Shown here: in pieces, positions 38,946-45,827 of the stretch
Numbering within the stretch: the stretch's first letter is position 1
How the letters are laid out: every line of letters begins with the position of its first letter
Source: CAZNGF01 sp964572855
Lineage (GTDB): Bacteria > Bipolaricaulota > Bipolaricaulia > RBG-16-55-9 > JAJCYT01
Length of the DNA: 46,403 nucleotides
Reading direction: 5' to 3'
Assembly: GCA_964572855.1 (NCBI GenBank)
Contig: CAZNGF010000009.1
Span: 1-46,403 of the forward strand
The notes under the pieces: model-generated
What the model saw: the letters and a program-made list of their open reading frames with translations, nothing else
What the model was told of the DNA's origin: nothing
Databases searched by the model: none
Program-made: the position numbers and the translations under genes

Positions 38946-39182
38946 ATGCACATCGCACTACCGGATCGACTCGTAGAAGTCCACCAGTTCATCCTTCGAT
39001 CGTTTGCCGTCACGGATCAGTGTCCGCTTATCAACTTCTTTTGTTCCCATGAGCACGTCGATGGGGTGGCCTCGGCCCACCCCGGCCCGGCAACGAAACC
39101 TCTTACCTTAGCGCAAGGGTTGGCGCACGGGGCGCGCAGCTTTGGCCCTATGATGACCTACGCACAGGGCGGGTGTTGCTGA
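38946..39182 (+). pseudogene. MerB-like (alkylmercury lyase) gene with internal deletion
   Basis: The frame gives 78 residues from an ATG behind AAGGAGGCGCC. The first 23 residues (DRLVEVHQFILRSFAVT) look like the N-terminal helix of MerB-type proteins. The rest (CPLINFFCSHEHVDGVASAHPG, then LTLAQGLAHGARSFG) matches the C-terminal end of MerB (C-x2-VHFFAS...W..HPG...EAF.LG). The catalytic middle, normally over 100 residues, is absent. The frame is kept and the RBS and promoter remain good, so a short protein may still be made. A small novel gene is the alternative; family assignment is from memory of the consensus. Confidence 0.55.
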
Positions 39183-39934
39183 GGGTGTCTCCGCAAACGG
39201 CGACGAAAGCGGCACGTAGACAACGCCTGTTTCTTGTGGGGCTTGCCTTGTGGACGGGCAGCGGGGCCACGATCTTCATGCTGTTGCTGGCTGCTGGGTA
39301 TGCGATGTGGGGGCAAGGGCTGACCCAGATGCCCGAGTTCCTGCCGGTGATGCACGGCTTTGCCCGGACCTATGCCTGGATGATCTGGGTCCCCTCGCTG
39401 ATCGTGCTGGCCCTCGTGTGGGTCTACAGCCACAAAAACTTCCCGGCGCTAGCCAATCGTATTTGGGCCGGGCTGGGGGCCGGCGCCGTGGCCACCTTGG
39501 CGCTGGACACGTTCCGGCAACTGGGCGTGATTCACGGGTGGCTGCCCATGGACACCGTTCAGCTCTTCGGCAAGATGATCCTGGGGCCGCAGTCGCCCGA
39601 GCTGGCCTGGACGACCGTAGGCTTGGCGTACCACTTTCTCAACGGCGCGAGCTTCGGCGCGTTTTACGCGATCGTCTGGGGTAAAGCCCACTGGATGTGG
39701 GCCGTGGCTTGGGCGCTTCTGGTCGAGCTCGGCATGATGACCCTGCCCCCGATGGCCCCGACGGTGGGGCTCTTTGGCAGTCAAACCGGCGGCCCCGCAC
39801 TCTTTTTGATCACGCTCGTGGCCCACCTCGCCTACGGGGCGATGCTCGGTTTGTTGGTGCAGTATTGGGTCAAAGCAAAGGGAAGCGTGTTGTCCCTGCT
39901 GTCCAATCCAACGATATCGCAAAAGGAGAGCTAA
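39173..39934 (+). CDS. Multi-pass membrane protein of the metal operon
   Basis: The product is 253 residues from GTG at 39173, overlapping the upstream stop by ten bases (GTG at 39185 is the alternative). Six or seven hydrophobic segments are visible, starting with LFLVGLALWTGSGATIFMLLLAAGYAMW, with the conserved-looking loops LDTFRQLGVIHGWLP and YHFLNGASFGAFYAIVWGKAHW. There are no cysteines, so it is not a MerT-type mercury carrier. The next gene starts directly after its stop. No family is recognised. Context implies a membrane role in metal or organometal handling. Confidence 0.75.
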   Translation: MLLRVSPQTATKAARRQRLFLVGLALWTGSGATIFMLLLAAGYAMWGQGLTQMPEFLPVMHGFARTYAWMIWVPSLIVLALVWVYSHKNFPALANRIWAGLGAGAVATLALDTFRQLGVIHGWLPMDTVQLFGKMILGPQSPELAWTTVGLAYHFLNGASFGAFYAIVWGKAHWMWAVAWALLVELGMMTLPPMAPTVGLFGSQTGGPALFLITLVAHLAYGAMLGLLVQYWVKAKGSVLSLLSNPTISQKES

Positions 39935-40141
39935 ATGACTCTGGAGTTACAGTCCACCCTCACCTGTCCGCGTTGCGGCTTCGCGAAAGAGGAGACCATG
40001 CCCAGCGACGCCTGTCAGTGGTTTTACAAGTGCGCCAATTGCGGGGAAACGCTCACGCCCGAGGAAGGGGATTGTTGCGTGTTCTGCTCTTACGGCAGCG
40101 CGGCCTGCCCGCCGGTGCAACAAGGGGGGCGCAGCTGCTAA
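39935..40141 (+). CDS. GDCCVxC-domain small cysteine-rich protein
   Basis: The 68-residue protein has eleven cysteines: a CPRCG knuckle, CANCG, then the signature GDCCVFCSYG and a final CPPV...SC. This matches the small GDCCVxC family, which is often found near mercury or heavy-metal genes and in some genomes contains selenocysteine. Here every position is a normal TGT/TGC codon. The first CxxC...CxxC set resembles a zinc ribbon. AAAGGAG precedes the ATG. Position between a membrane protein and an ABC exporter under a MerR-type promoter suggests it binds and hands over soft metal ions in the cytoplasm. Confidence 0.88.
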   Translation: MTLELQSTLTCPRCGFAKEETMPSDACQWFYKCANCGETLTPEEGDCCVFCSYGSAACPPVQQGGRSC

Positions 40142-40152
40142 GGTGGGCTTCC

Positions 40153-40186
40153 GGGCCCGTGGGGGCGTCCCTAACGGCACGGGCCC
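40153..40186 (+). promoter_or_regulatory. Hairpin just before the RBS of the ABC ATPase gene
   Basis: GGGCCCGTG (40153-40161) and CACGGGCCC (40178-40186) form a perfect 9-bp stem with a 16-base loop, six bases before the GGAGG of the next gene. It may set the expression ratio within the operon, and it supports a non-coding reading of 40142-40202. Confidence 0.55.
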
Positions 40187-40202
40187 AGATTGGAGGCAGG
40201 CC

Positions 40203-41138
40203 TTGACCTCGACCCCGATCGCGCTCTCGTTTCAGGACTTGCAAAAGACCTATCCCAACGGAACCAAAGCCCTGCGCGGCTTGACCCTCGATGTCCATGA
40301 AGGCGAGTGTTTCGGGCTGCTGGGGCTCAACGGCGCCGGCAAGACCACCAGCATCAACGCCGTGGCGGGCCTGGTACGACCCAACGGCGGGCGCGTGCTG
40401 GTGAGCGGCTTCGACGCCGTGCGCCAGTATCGGCAAGCCCATCGACAGGTGGGCATCGCCGCGCAGGAGATCGTGCTGGACGAGCGTTTCCTCAACGTGC
40501 GACAAATCCTGATCTACCAGGCGGGCTACTTCGGAATGCGCAAGCGCGAGGCCGCGCACCGAGCGGACGCCCTGCTGGCGGAGTTCGGCCTCGACGACCG
40601 CCGCTACGCCCCCGTGCAAGAACTGTCGGGCGGGATGAAGCGCCGCCTGGTGCTGTGCAAGGCGCTCATGCACGACCCTCCCACGCTCATTCTCGACGAG
40701 CCCACCGCCGGCGCCGACGTGCCCCTGCGTCGCCAACTCTGGGACAAGGTGCAGCGGCTCAACCGGGCGGGCAAGACCGTCCTGCTCACAACCCATTACC
40801 TGGAGGAGGCCGAGCGCCTCTGCCAACGCGTGGCCATTCTGCATCGGGGCCGGATCGTCCGGTTGGGGCCGCCCGAGGCCCTCGTGCGCGAATCGGTCCC
40901 GACTTGGGTCGCCATCCAAACCGACCCGCCCTTGACGCAGGTCCCGGCCGAGGTGCCGGCGACGCTCTCGCCAAGACTGGACGCCGGCGACCTCTACCTG
41001 CGCGGCACGTTGCACGACCCGGAGGTCATCCGGGTGCTCACGGCGCTGGCTCGCCAAGGCGCCGGCGTGCGTTCGCTGGAACAGCAAACGGCCCGGCTGG
41101 AGGACGCCTTCGTCGAGCTGACCAAGGAATCCGCATGA
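40203..41138 (+). CDS. ABC transporter ATP-binding protein (ABC-2 export type)
   Basis: The product is 311 residues from TTG at 40203, six bases behind GGAGG (40192-40196); a GTG at 40143 in the same frame would read through the hairpin. Walker A LNGAGKTTS, Q-loop in GIAAQE, signature LSGGMKRRL, Walker B LILDEP and the switch histidine TTHYLEEAE are all present. The C-terminal 80 residues are the extra domain usual in DrrA/NodI/CcmA-like exporters. It overlaps the permease gene by four bases. Under the MerR-type promoter it likely powers efflux or envelope remodelling in response to metal. Confidence 0.93.
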   Translation: MTSTPIALSFQDLQKTYPNGTKALRGLTLDVHEGECFGLLGLNGAGKTTSINAVAGLVRPNGGRVLVSGFDAVRQYRQAHRQVGIAAQEIVLDERFLNVRQILIYQAGYFGMRKREAAHRADALLAEFGLDDRRYAPVQELSGGMKRRLVLCKALMHDPPTLILDEPTAGADVPLRRQLWDKVQRLNRAGKTVLLTTHYLEEAERLCQRVAILHRGRIVRLGPPEALVRESVPTWVAIQTDPPLTQVPAEVPATLSPRLDAGDLYLRGTLHDPEVIRVLTALARQGAGVRSLEQQTARLEDAFVELTKESA

Positions 41139-41896
41139 TTGGTTTCTACACGCTGTTCAAGCGCGAGGTGGCCCGCTTCCTGCTGGACGCGCTCGACACG
41201 ATCGCCCCGCCCACGGCCTCGGTGTTGCTCTACCTGCTCATCTTCGGCACGGTGCTGGGGCCGCGCCTGGGGGCGGTCGAGGGGATGCCCTTCGCGCAGT
41301 TCATGGTGCCGGGCCTGTTGCTGATGGCCGTGGTGATGAACTCCTTCCTGAACCCGGCCTACAGCGTGTTCCAGTCGCGCTGGGACGGCAACATCGCCGA
41401 CTTGCTCAGCAGCCCGCTATCCAGCGCGCAGATCGCGCTGGCCGTCATCCTGGCCGGCATGGTGCGCGGCCTGATCGTGGGCGCCCTGGTGGCGCTGGTG
41501 GCCTGGGGGTTGATCGGGTTTCAATGGGCCCATCCCTGGCTCAGCGCGTTGTACCTGGCTCTCGTGTCGCTCACCTTCGCCAGCCTGGGGAGCGTGGTGG
41601 GGCTGTGGACGCGGGGCTGGGAAGAGGTCAACGCCATCACGGTGTTCGTGCTGGACCCGCTCGTGCTGCTGGGGGGCGTGTTCTACTCGCTCGAGATGGT
41701 GCGCGGCGTACCCCTGCTGAACGCCCTGACCGCGGTCAACCCGTTCACCCGCATGATCGGCGGCCTGCGCTTTGCCATGCTGGGAACGGCGGAGATCCCG
41801 CTGTGGCAGGGACTTGCGCTCACGGCGAGCTTGGCCGTAGTTGCGCTGGCGTGGGCGCTGTGGCTATTTCGACGTGGCTACCACTTGAAGGTGTGA
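41135..41896 (+). CDS. ABC-2 type transporter permease
   Basis: The 253-residue product starts at the ATG overlapping the ATPase stop (ATGA). Six hydrophobic segments (APPTASVLLYLLIFGTVLG, FMVPGLLLMAVVMNSFLN, LAVILAGMVRGLIVGALVALVAWG and others) and the family pattern NPFTRMIGGLRFAMLG identify an ABC-2 membrane subunit related to NodJ/DrrB. With the upstream ATPase it forms a homodimer-type exporter. It closes the MerR-controlled operon; no gene follows for over 200 bases. Confidence 0.93.
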   Translation: MIGFYTLFKREVARFLLDALDTIAPPTASVLLYLLIFGTVLGPRLGAVEGMPFAQFMVPGLLLMAVVMNSFLNPAYSVFQSRWDGNIADLLSSPLSSAQIALAVILAGMVRGLIVGALVALVAWGLIGFQWAHPWLSALYLALVSLTFASLGSVVGLWTRGWEEVNAITVFVLDPLVLLGGVFYSLEMVRGVPLLNALTAVNPFTRMIGGLRFAMLGTAEIPLWQGLALTASLAVVALAWALWLFRRGYHLKV

Positions 41897-42138
41897 CCTA
41901 ACGATGTAGCCATCACTTGCCTACAAGATGAAAGGGTTGTTGTCAAGAGGCGAGCAGCATGAGCCAAGTCTAGCGTGGCACATGCATGATCAAGCGCAAG
42001 GCTCACACCCTCTTCATGGCAAGCCAAGGTGACCCACTCTGGATTCCTTATGCGTTGACGGAAGCGTGAATTCACCGATTCTTCTCTGAACGTGATAGCT
42101 CCGTGAACTCAAAAAGCCGGCTGCAAAAGGAGTTGGCC
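41897..42138. other. Gene-free stretch of lower GC
   Basis: These 240 bases have visibly more A and T than the flanks. A 65-codon minus-strand frame (41878-42075) overlaps the permease end and has no RBS or recognisable family. No promoter, repeat or RNA gene is evident. Confidence 0.5.
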
Positions 42139-42377
42139 CTAACGGTCGCTTTTGATGGCCCATTGCGGTGCACGAACTGCAAGCACCTTAACCTGATTCT
42201 CCTCAGTCAAGTTCTCTGGGAGCAGAGCCGGGTTGTAGCGCCCGCCGTGCTGCAGGCTGCCGGCGGCGCTCAGGATCGCGTCGCGGTAGCGCCGGTGGAC
42301 GAGGCGATAGGCGCGTCCCTCGAACGAACGCGGCGCCTGTGCAGGGTGCGGTCTTCGAGCGAGGGGGCGTCGGGCAT
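42139..42377 (-). pseudogene. RES-domain toxin remnant, frameshifted and shortened
   Basis: From an ATG at 42377 behind GAGGGGCTGA the frame reads MPDAPSLEDRTL. After about 15 codons another frame takes over with FEGRAYRLVHRRYRD and SLQHGGRYNPA, the N-terminal signature of RES-type NAD phosphorylase toxins. It then continues as LLPENLTEENQVKVLAV to a TAG at 42139. The last part, which may be the C-terminal end of a RES protein, has more A/T-ending codons than the first. The middle, where the catalytic residues should be, is missing. No antitoxin gene is beside it. Confidence 0.6.
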
Positions 42378-42455
42378 TCAGCCCCTCAAGCCGGGATGCC
42401 CCACTCGACCCGGTGGAACGGTCCGGGCAACGGAGCGGCGGGACGCGCGCCTCCC

Positions 42456-43556
42456 TCAGTGCGCCCGGCGCGGCGGCGGGACCTCGAACTCGAAGCGGCC
42501 GGAGGCGATCATGTCCAGCGTCTGCTCGATCGTGGGCCGGTCGCCCCAGTACGTTCCGAAGTAGGCCAGCTGCACCGTCCCGTCGGGCGCGACGATCACC
42601 GTGCTGGGGCGGTTGACGTACTCGGAGTGCACCGCGAACTGCCACGGGTCGACGCCGTAGCGCAGGCCCACCGTGGCGGCGCGGTCCACCAGGTGCGGCC
42701 ACCAGCGGCCCTCGGCGTAGCGCGCCTGCGGGGCTTGGCCGCCGAAGTTTTTGGCGAACCAGTAGGCGGGCAGGAGCTCCTGGCCGGCCATCACGCGCGC
42801 GCGGAAGCGGTCCTGGCACTCCAGCGTGAGGACTTGCACGCCCAGGCGCTCGGCGCGCTCGCGCATCGCGATCAGGTCGTGGAACTCGTGGTGGCACACC
42901 GGGCACCAGTCGGCAAAGATCCAGATCAGCACGACGGTGTGCTCACCGGTGAGGTCGGAGAGGCGCCACGGCCGGCCGTCGGTGTCTCCTAGCTCGAAGT
43001 CGGGAGCGGGGTCGCCGGCGCGCACACGCCCAAAGGTGGCCTCGTCGAGCGCGGCGAAAGCCTGGGCCAGTTCGGGTTCCACGCGTGCCCCTTGGCGCGC
43101 TCGCTCCGCCGCCAGCGCGCACTGGTGGCGCACGTCCGCGCTCGGGTCGGCCTCGGCCCGCGCTTGCAACAGCTCGCCGGCCGTGGCCAACTGACCCAGG
43201 GCAACCGCGGCCTGCGAGCGCACGATGAGCGCGTCGTCCTCCCGCAGGCTCGCGCCCAGCAGATCGGCTGCCGCGTCCACCCCGCGCGCGCCCAGGGCCA
43301 TGGCGCTGAGCTGGCGCACGTGCGGGCTCTCGTCTTTTAGGCCTGCGATCAGGTCCCCGTCGGCGCTCTCGCCGAGCTGGACGAGGTCGCGCAGCGCCAG
43401 CGTGCGCACGCGCCAGTCGGGGTTGACCAACTCGGGGATGCCGTCGAACCCGGTCTTGGGATCGACCGTGAAGCCGTCCTCCAGGGGGCGGAAGCCGTGG
43501 TCGCGGACCCGTTGAAAGATGGCCGCTGCGCTCGTGTGCGGTTGGGCTTGATCCAT
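42456..43556 (-). CDS. HEAT-repeat / redoxin fusion protein
   Basis: The product is 366 residues from the ATG at 43556 behind AAGGAGC. Residues about 45-160 are HEAT-like helical repeats (VRTLALRDLVQLGES, VRQLSAMALGARG, VRSQAAVALGQLA). Residues about 180-350 are an AhpC/TSA-Redoxin thioredoxin fold: GDPAPDFELGDTDGRPWRLSDL, WIFADWCPVCHHEF with C218-x-x-C221, and the cis-proline region YVNRPSTVIVAPDG. No signal peptide is seen, so it is probably cytoplasmic. The joining of HEAT repeats to a redoxin is uncommon and suggests a protein-bound thiol peroxidase or reductase. Confidence 0.88.
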   Translation of the reverse strand: MDQAQPHTSAAAIFQRVRDHGFRPLEDGFTVDPKTGFDGIPELVNPDWRVRTLALRDLVQLGESADGDLIAGLKDESPHVRQLSAMALGARGVDAAADLLGASLREDDALIVRSQAAVALGQLATAGELLQARAEADPSADVRHQCALAAERARQGARVEPELAQAFAALDEATFGRVRAGDPAPDFELGDTDGRPWRLSDLTGEHTVVLIWIFADWCPVCHHEFHDLIAMRERAERLGVQVLTLECQDRFRARVMAGQELLPAYWFAKNFGGQAPQARYAEGRWWPHLVDRAATVGLRYGVDPWQFAVHSEYVNRPSTVIVAPDGTVQLAYFGTYWGDRPTIEQTLDMIASGRFEFEVPPPRRAH

Positions 43557-43672
43557 GGATGCGCTCCTTGTGGAAAAGGGTGAAGCAAGCGGCTGCTTGT
43601 ACGCGAGTGATCGCTTGCCGGCTCCGTTCCAGGGTACCGCGCGCTCGGCACCAGTGAAAGTGATACCGGCAG

Positions 43673-43702
43673 TTGCGTCGCCGGCGAGCAGCGTGGTATC
43701 GT
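43673..43702 (+). promoter_or_regulatory. Promoter of the hicB-like gene
   Basis: TTGCGT (43673-43678), 18 bases, TATCGT (43697-43702), directly before TTAGGAGG and the ATG at 43720. Confidence 0.6.
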
Positions 43703-43719
43703 TACTGTTAGGAGGCCAA

Positions 43720-43989
43720 ATGCCACCGCTCAACTTCGAAGTGTACGTGATGGTCGAGCCGGACGATGACGGGTTTCACGTTTATTGTCCTGCACTCAAG
43801 GGGCTGCACGTGGCCGGCGCGACCGAAGCAGAGGCACTGCAAAGCGCGCGCGATGCGGTTCTCGCTTACATCCGCTCATTGATGAAGCACGGCGACCCGA
43901 TCCCCTTGGGTATCCTGCCCCAAGATGAGGTGCCGAGCAAAACGCATCACGGCCGGCACGCTGAGAAATTGGCGGTCGCCACAGCGTAG
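43720..43989 (+). CDS. HicB-like antitoxin-family protein
   Basis: The 89-residue product starts behind AGGAGG. It has the HicB fold pattern YVMVEPDDDGFHVYCPALKGLHVAGATEAEALQSARDAVLAYIRSLMKHGDPIP. The C-terminal DNA-binding part found in longer HicB proteins is missing, as in many short members. No HicA mRNA-interferase gene is found on either side: upstream is a divergent redoxin, downstream are 60 bases and a tiny membrane protein. It is therefore an orphan antitoxin or a protein recruited to another use. Confidence 0.85.
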   Translation: MPPLNFEVYVMVEPDDDGFHVYCPALKGLHVAGATEAEALQSARDAVLAYIRSLMKHGDPIPLGILPQDEVPSKTHHGRHAEKLAVATA

Positions 43990-44048
43990 AGATGGCCTTC
44001 CCCGAGGACATGAAAAGGTTCAAGCTCATCAAGAAGAAGTGATGATTG

Positions 44049-44153
44049 ATGGCCCCGCTGTACTTCATGGTCGGAGGCGTTTTGTTTGTGGTCGTTGCAA
44101 TGGCGGGCCTGTTCATCTTCCTCGACTGGCGCAACCGCCACAAACGCACCTGA
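44049..44153 (+). CDS. Very small single-helix membrane protein
   Basis: Thirty-four residues: MAPLYFMVGGVLFVVVAMAG, then LFIFLDWRNRHKRT. One 22-residue hydrophobic helix is followed by a basic tail, the make-up of real small membrane proteins. The RBS is weak (AAGTGA). It lies between hicB and the umuD remnant. Could be a chance frame; the clean helix-plus-basic-tail design argues for coding. Confidence 0.4.
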   Translation: MAPLYFMVGGVLFVVVAMAGLFIFLDWRNRHKRT

Positions 44154-44186
44154 GCCCATGAGCAAATACCAGGACATGAACGCGAC

Positions 44187-44465
44187 TTGGCGGCCACGTT
44201 CGTCGTGAGGGTTCAAGGCGACAGCATGGACGGAGCCGGCATCCGCTCAGGCGACTACCTGCTGCTGGACCGCTCGCTGGAGCCGGCCGACGGCAAGATC
44301 GTGGTGGCCGTCGTGGACGGCGAGCTCACGGTCAAGCGCCTGCGCCGGCGTCGCGACCGCGCGTGGCTGGCGGCCGACAACGACGCTTACCCCGCCATCG
44401 AGCTCACCGAAGACCGGGACGTGCAGATTTGGGGTGTGGTGACCTTCAGCATCAACCGACACTGA
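44187..44465 (+). pseudogene. umuD: umuD-type gene lacking its N-terminal region
   Basis: The frame, open from 44154, encodes the S24 peptidase-like domain of UmuD. It has VRVQGDSMDGAGI with the nucleophile serine and ELTVKRLRRR with the lysine 37 residues later, exactly the Ser60-Lys97 spacing of E. coli UmuD, and ends with IWGVVTFSIN. About 45 N-terminal residues, including the self-cleavage site, are missing; the only in-frame start is a TTG with no good RBS. A truncated umuC begins 2 bases after its stop, so this is a decayed umuDC operon for error-prone repair. It could still yield a UmuD'-like form. Confidence 0.75.
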
Positions 44466-44467
44466 CC

Positions 44468-44560
44468 ATGCCGGTGTTCGCCCTGGTCGACTGCAACAAC
44501 TTCTACGTCTCCTGCGAGCGCGTCTTTGCTCCTGCGCTGGAGGGCGCCCCGCGGTCATAG
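44468..44560 (+). pseudogene. umuC: umuC fragment (first 30 codons)
   Basis: From ATG 44468 the frame reads MPVFALVDCNNFYVSCERVF, then APALEG, the exact start of the Y-family polymerase UmuC including the first catalytic aspartate. It then meets TAG at 44558. The remaining 390 or so residues are absent; the next gene ends 21 bases further on the opposite strand. Confidence 0.85.
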
Positions 44561-44580
44561 CCCATGCTGTGCGGGTCGGA

Positions 44581-45471
44581 TTAACCGAGTTTCGTGCCCC
44601 ACAGGTAGGCCTTGGCGGAACGGGCAACCCCGTTTCCCGCTTCGACGAGGGGGCGAAGGTGTGATTCGAAACGCCGGGCTTCATCAGCACTCAAGGCCTG
44701 GGCCATGGCTTCTTTGAGAGAAGGGATCTTGGGGTTGCCCGACACGTTCGAAAACGATTCCCAATCATCAGGTGACTTTGGAACCACGGCTGCCTCGTAT
44801 GCGAGATGGACTTCCTCGAAGCCTGCACCTATGGCCAGGCTCAACAGATCGCGTTCGTCGAAGTTGAGCATCGGATCGACGTCGGGGGGCTGGATGCGCT
44901 GGTAGACGTCCTTGATCTTTTGGGCGATCTCTGCGATGGAAGAGACATCAAACCCCAAGAAGAGATGATCCGGCTCCGGCCTGCCAAACCGGTTGATCGG
45001 TTCGAAAAGCGAAAAGCGCCCGCCAGGCTTTAGCACGCGATAGAACTCCTGGAACGTTCGGGCCTTGTCATCGACGTAGATGAGCACAGACCGCGTCGTG
45101 ACCACGTCGACCTCGCCGTCAGCCAACGCGGTCAAGTCGTCCGCCGATGCGTTCACAAACCGGCAGCATTCGAGAACTCCCATCTCTTCGGCGGTCTTGT
45201 GGCTGGCGTCCAACAACGGCTGGGAGATATCGCAGAAGATGACCTGGCCACTTCCTTCCAAGCGCTCCAGCGCTCCAAAGGCGATCAACCCGTCTCCCGC
45301 GCCCACGTCCAGGAGCGTTTCCCTGCCCTGGAGTTGCGCGTGCTCGAGTATCCGGTTCCGGATTGGGATCAGATGCTTTAGGAAGGAATCGCGGCGTTTG
45401 GAGTCGCCACCGAAGCGACGCGCCAGCAGCCATTCCGACCAGATATCGTTCCCGACCTGGGGGTGGTCCAC
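44581..45471 (-). CDS. Class I SAM-dependent methyltransferase
   Basis: The product is 296 residues from GTG at 45471, eight bases behind CAGGAGG; an ATG 48 bases upstream lacks an RBS. Motif I LLDVGAGDGLIAFG, the acidic end of strand 2 (VIFCDIS), DVVTTRSVLIYV and FYRVLKPGGRFSLFEPI mark a class I methyltransferase of the Methyltransf_11 type. The N-terminal 40 residues and the C-terminal helix-rich 100 residues are not recognised, so the substrate is unknown. Codons and base composition are visibly less GC-rich than in neighbouring genes, consistent with recent gain. It abuts the truncated umuC. Confidence 0.88.
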   Translation of the reverse strand: MDHPQVGNDIWSEWLLARRFGGDSKRRDSFLKHLIPIRNRILEHAQLQGRETLLDVGAGDGLIAFGALERLEGSGQVIFCDISQPLLDASHKTAEEMGVLECCRFVNASADDLTALADGEVDVVTTRSVLIYVDDKARTFQEFYRVLKPGGRFSLFEPINRFGRPEPDHLFLGFDVSSIAEIAQKIKDVYQRIQPPDVDPMLNFDERDLLSLAIGAGFEEVHLAYEAAVVPKSPDDWESFSNVSGNPKIPSLKEAMAQALSADEARRFESHLRPLVEAGNGVARSAKAYLWGTKLG

Positions 45472-45521
45472 AGGTTTCGCCTCCTGTTTTACTGTCAGCG
45501 GATTCCGGCCCCGGAGCATTC

Positions 45522-45827
45522 ATGATACATGGGGCCGATTGGGGTGCGTATACACCGTGGGGCGAGATCGTCGAGTTCAACGCCCCAACACCGCGTACCG
45601 GAACGCCCGCCAGCGCGAGGCCGGCTGCGCCTCGTCCTTCGGCGGGGGCAGCTGGCGCTGCAGGTGGTCCAGGCCGTGCTCGACTACGTCGAGCGGAAAG
45701 AGGGAAAACAGAGCTGATAGCGCTCGAAATCGTTCTCCTCAGCTTGCTGCTCTTGCTGGGGTGGCTGTTGGCAGCCGCCGGCCTGACGACTTGGCTCTGG
45801 AATCCCGGCGGGCGGGCTCACAAGTAG
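45522..45827 (+). CDS. Hypothetical small protein with one C-terminal helix
   Basis: The product is 101 residues from ATG 45522 with CCGGAG six bases before it. An N-terminal MIHGADWGAYTPWGEIVEFN is followed by an Ala/Pro/Arg-rich middle and a clear membrane helix (LIALEIVLLSLLLLLGWLLAAAGLTTWLW). It is divergent from the methyltransferase. In the middle a second frame (45529-45717, ending VQAVLDYVERKEGKQS) also looks protein-like, so a frameshift between two real parts is possible. The end overlaps the end of the convergent gene by ten bases. Confidence 0.4.
   Translation: MIHGADWGAYTPWGEIVEFNAPTPRTGTPASARPAAPRPSAGAAGAAGGPGRARLRRAERGKTELIALEIVLLSLLLLLGWLLAAAGLTTWLWNPGGRAHK

Noticed and set aside
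39935..40141. Selenocysteine in the GDCCVxC protein
   Set aside because: All positions of the motif are ordinary TGT/TGC codons and no in-frame TGA occurs before the final TAA.
42103..42564. 153-codon plus-strand frame across the RES remnant
   Set aside because: No RBS or recognisable domain; it runs antisense to both the RES remnant and the redoxin end.
43992..44042. 16-codon frame after hicB as a HicA toxin remnant
   Set aside because: The peptide (MAFPEDMKRFKLIKKK) shows no HicA motif.
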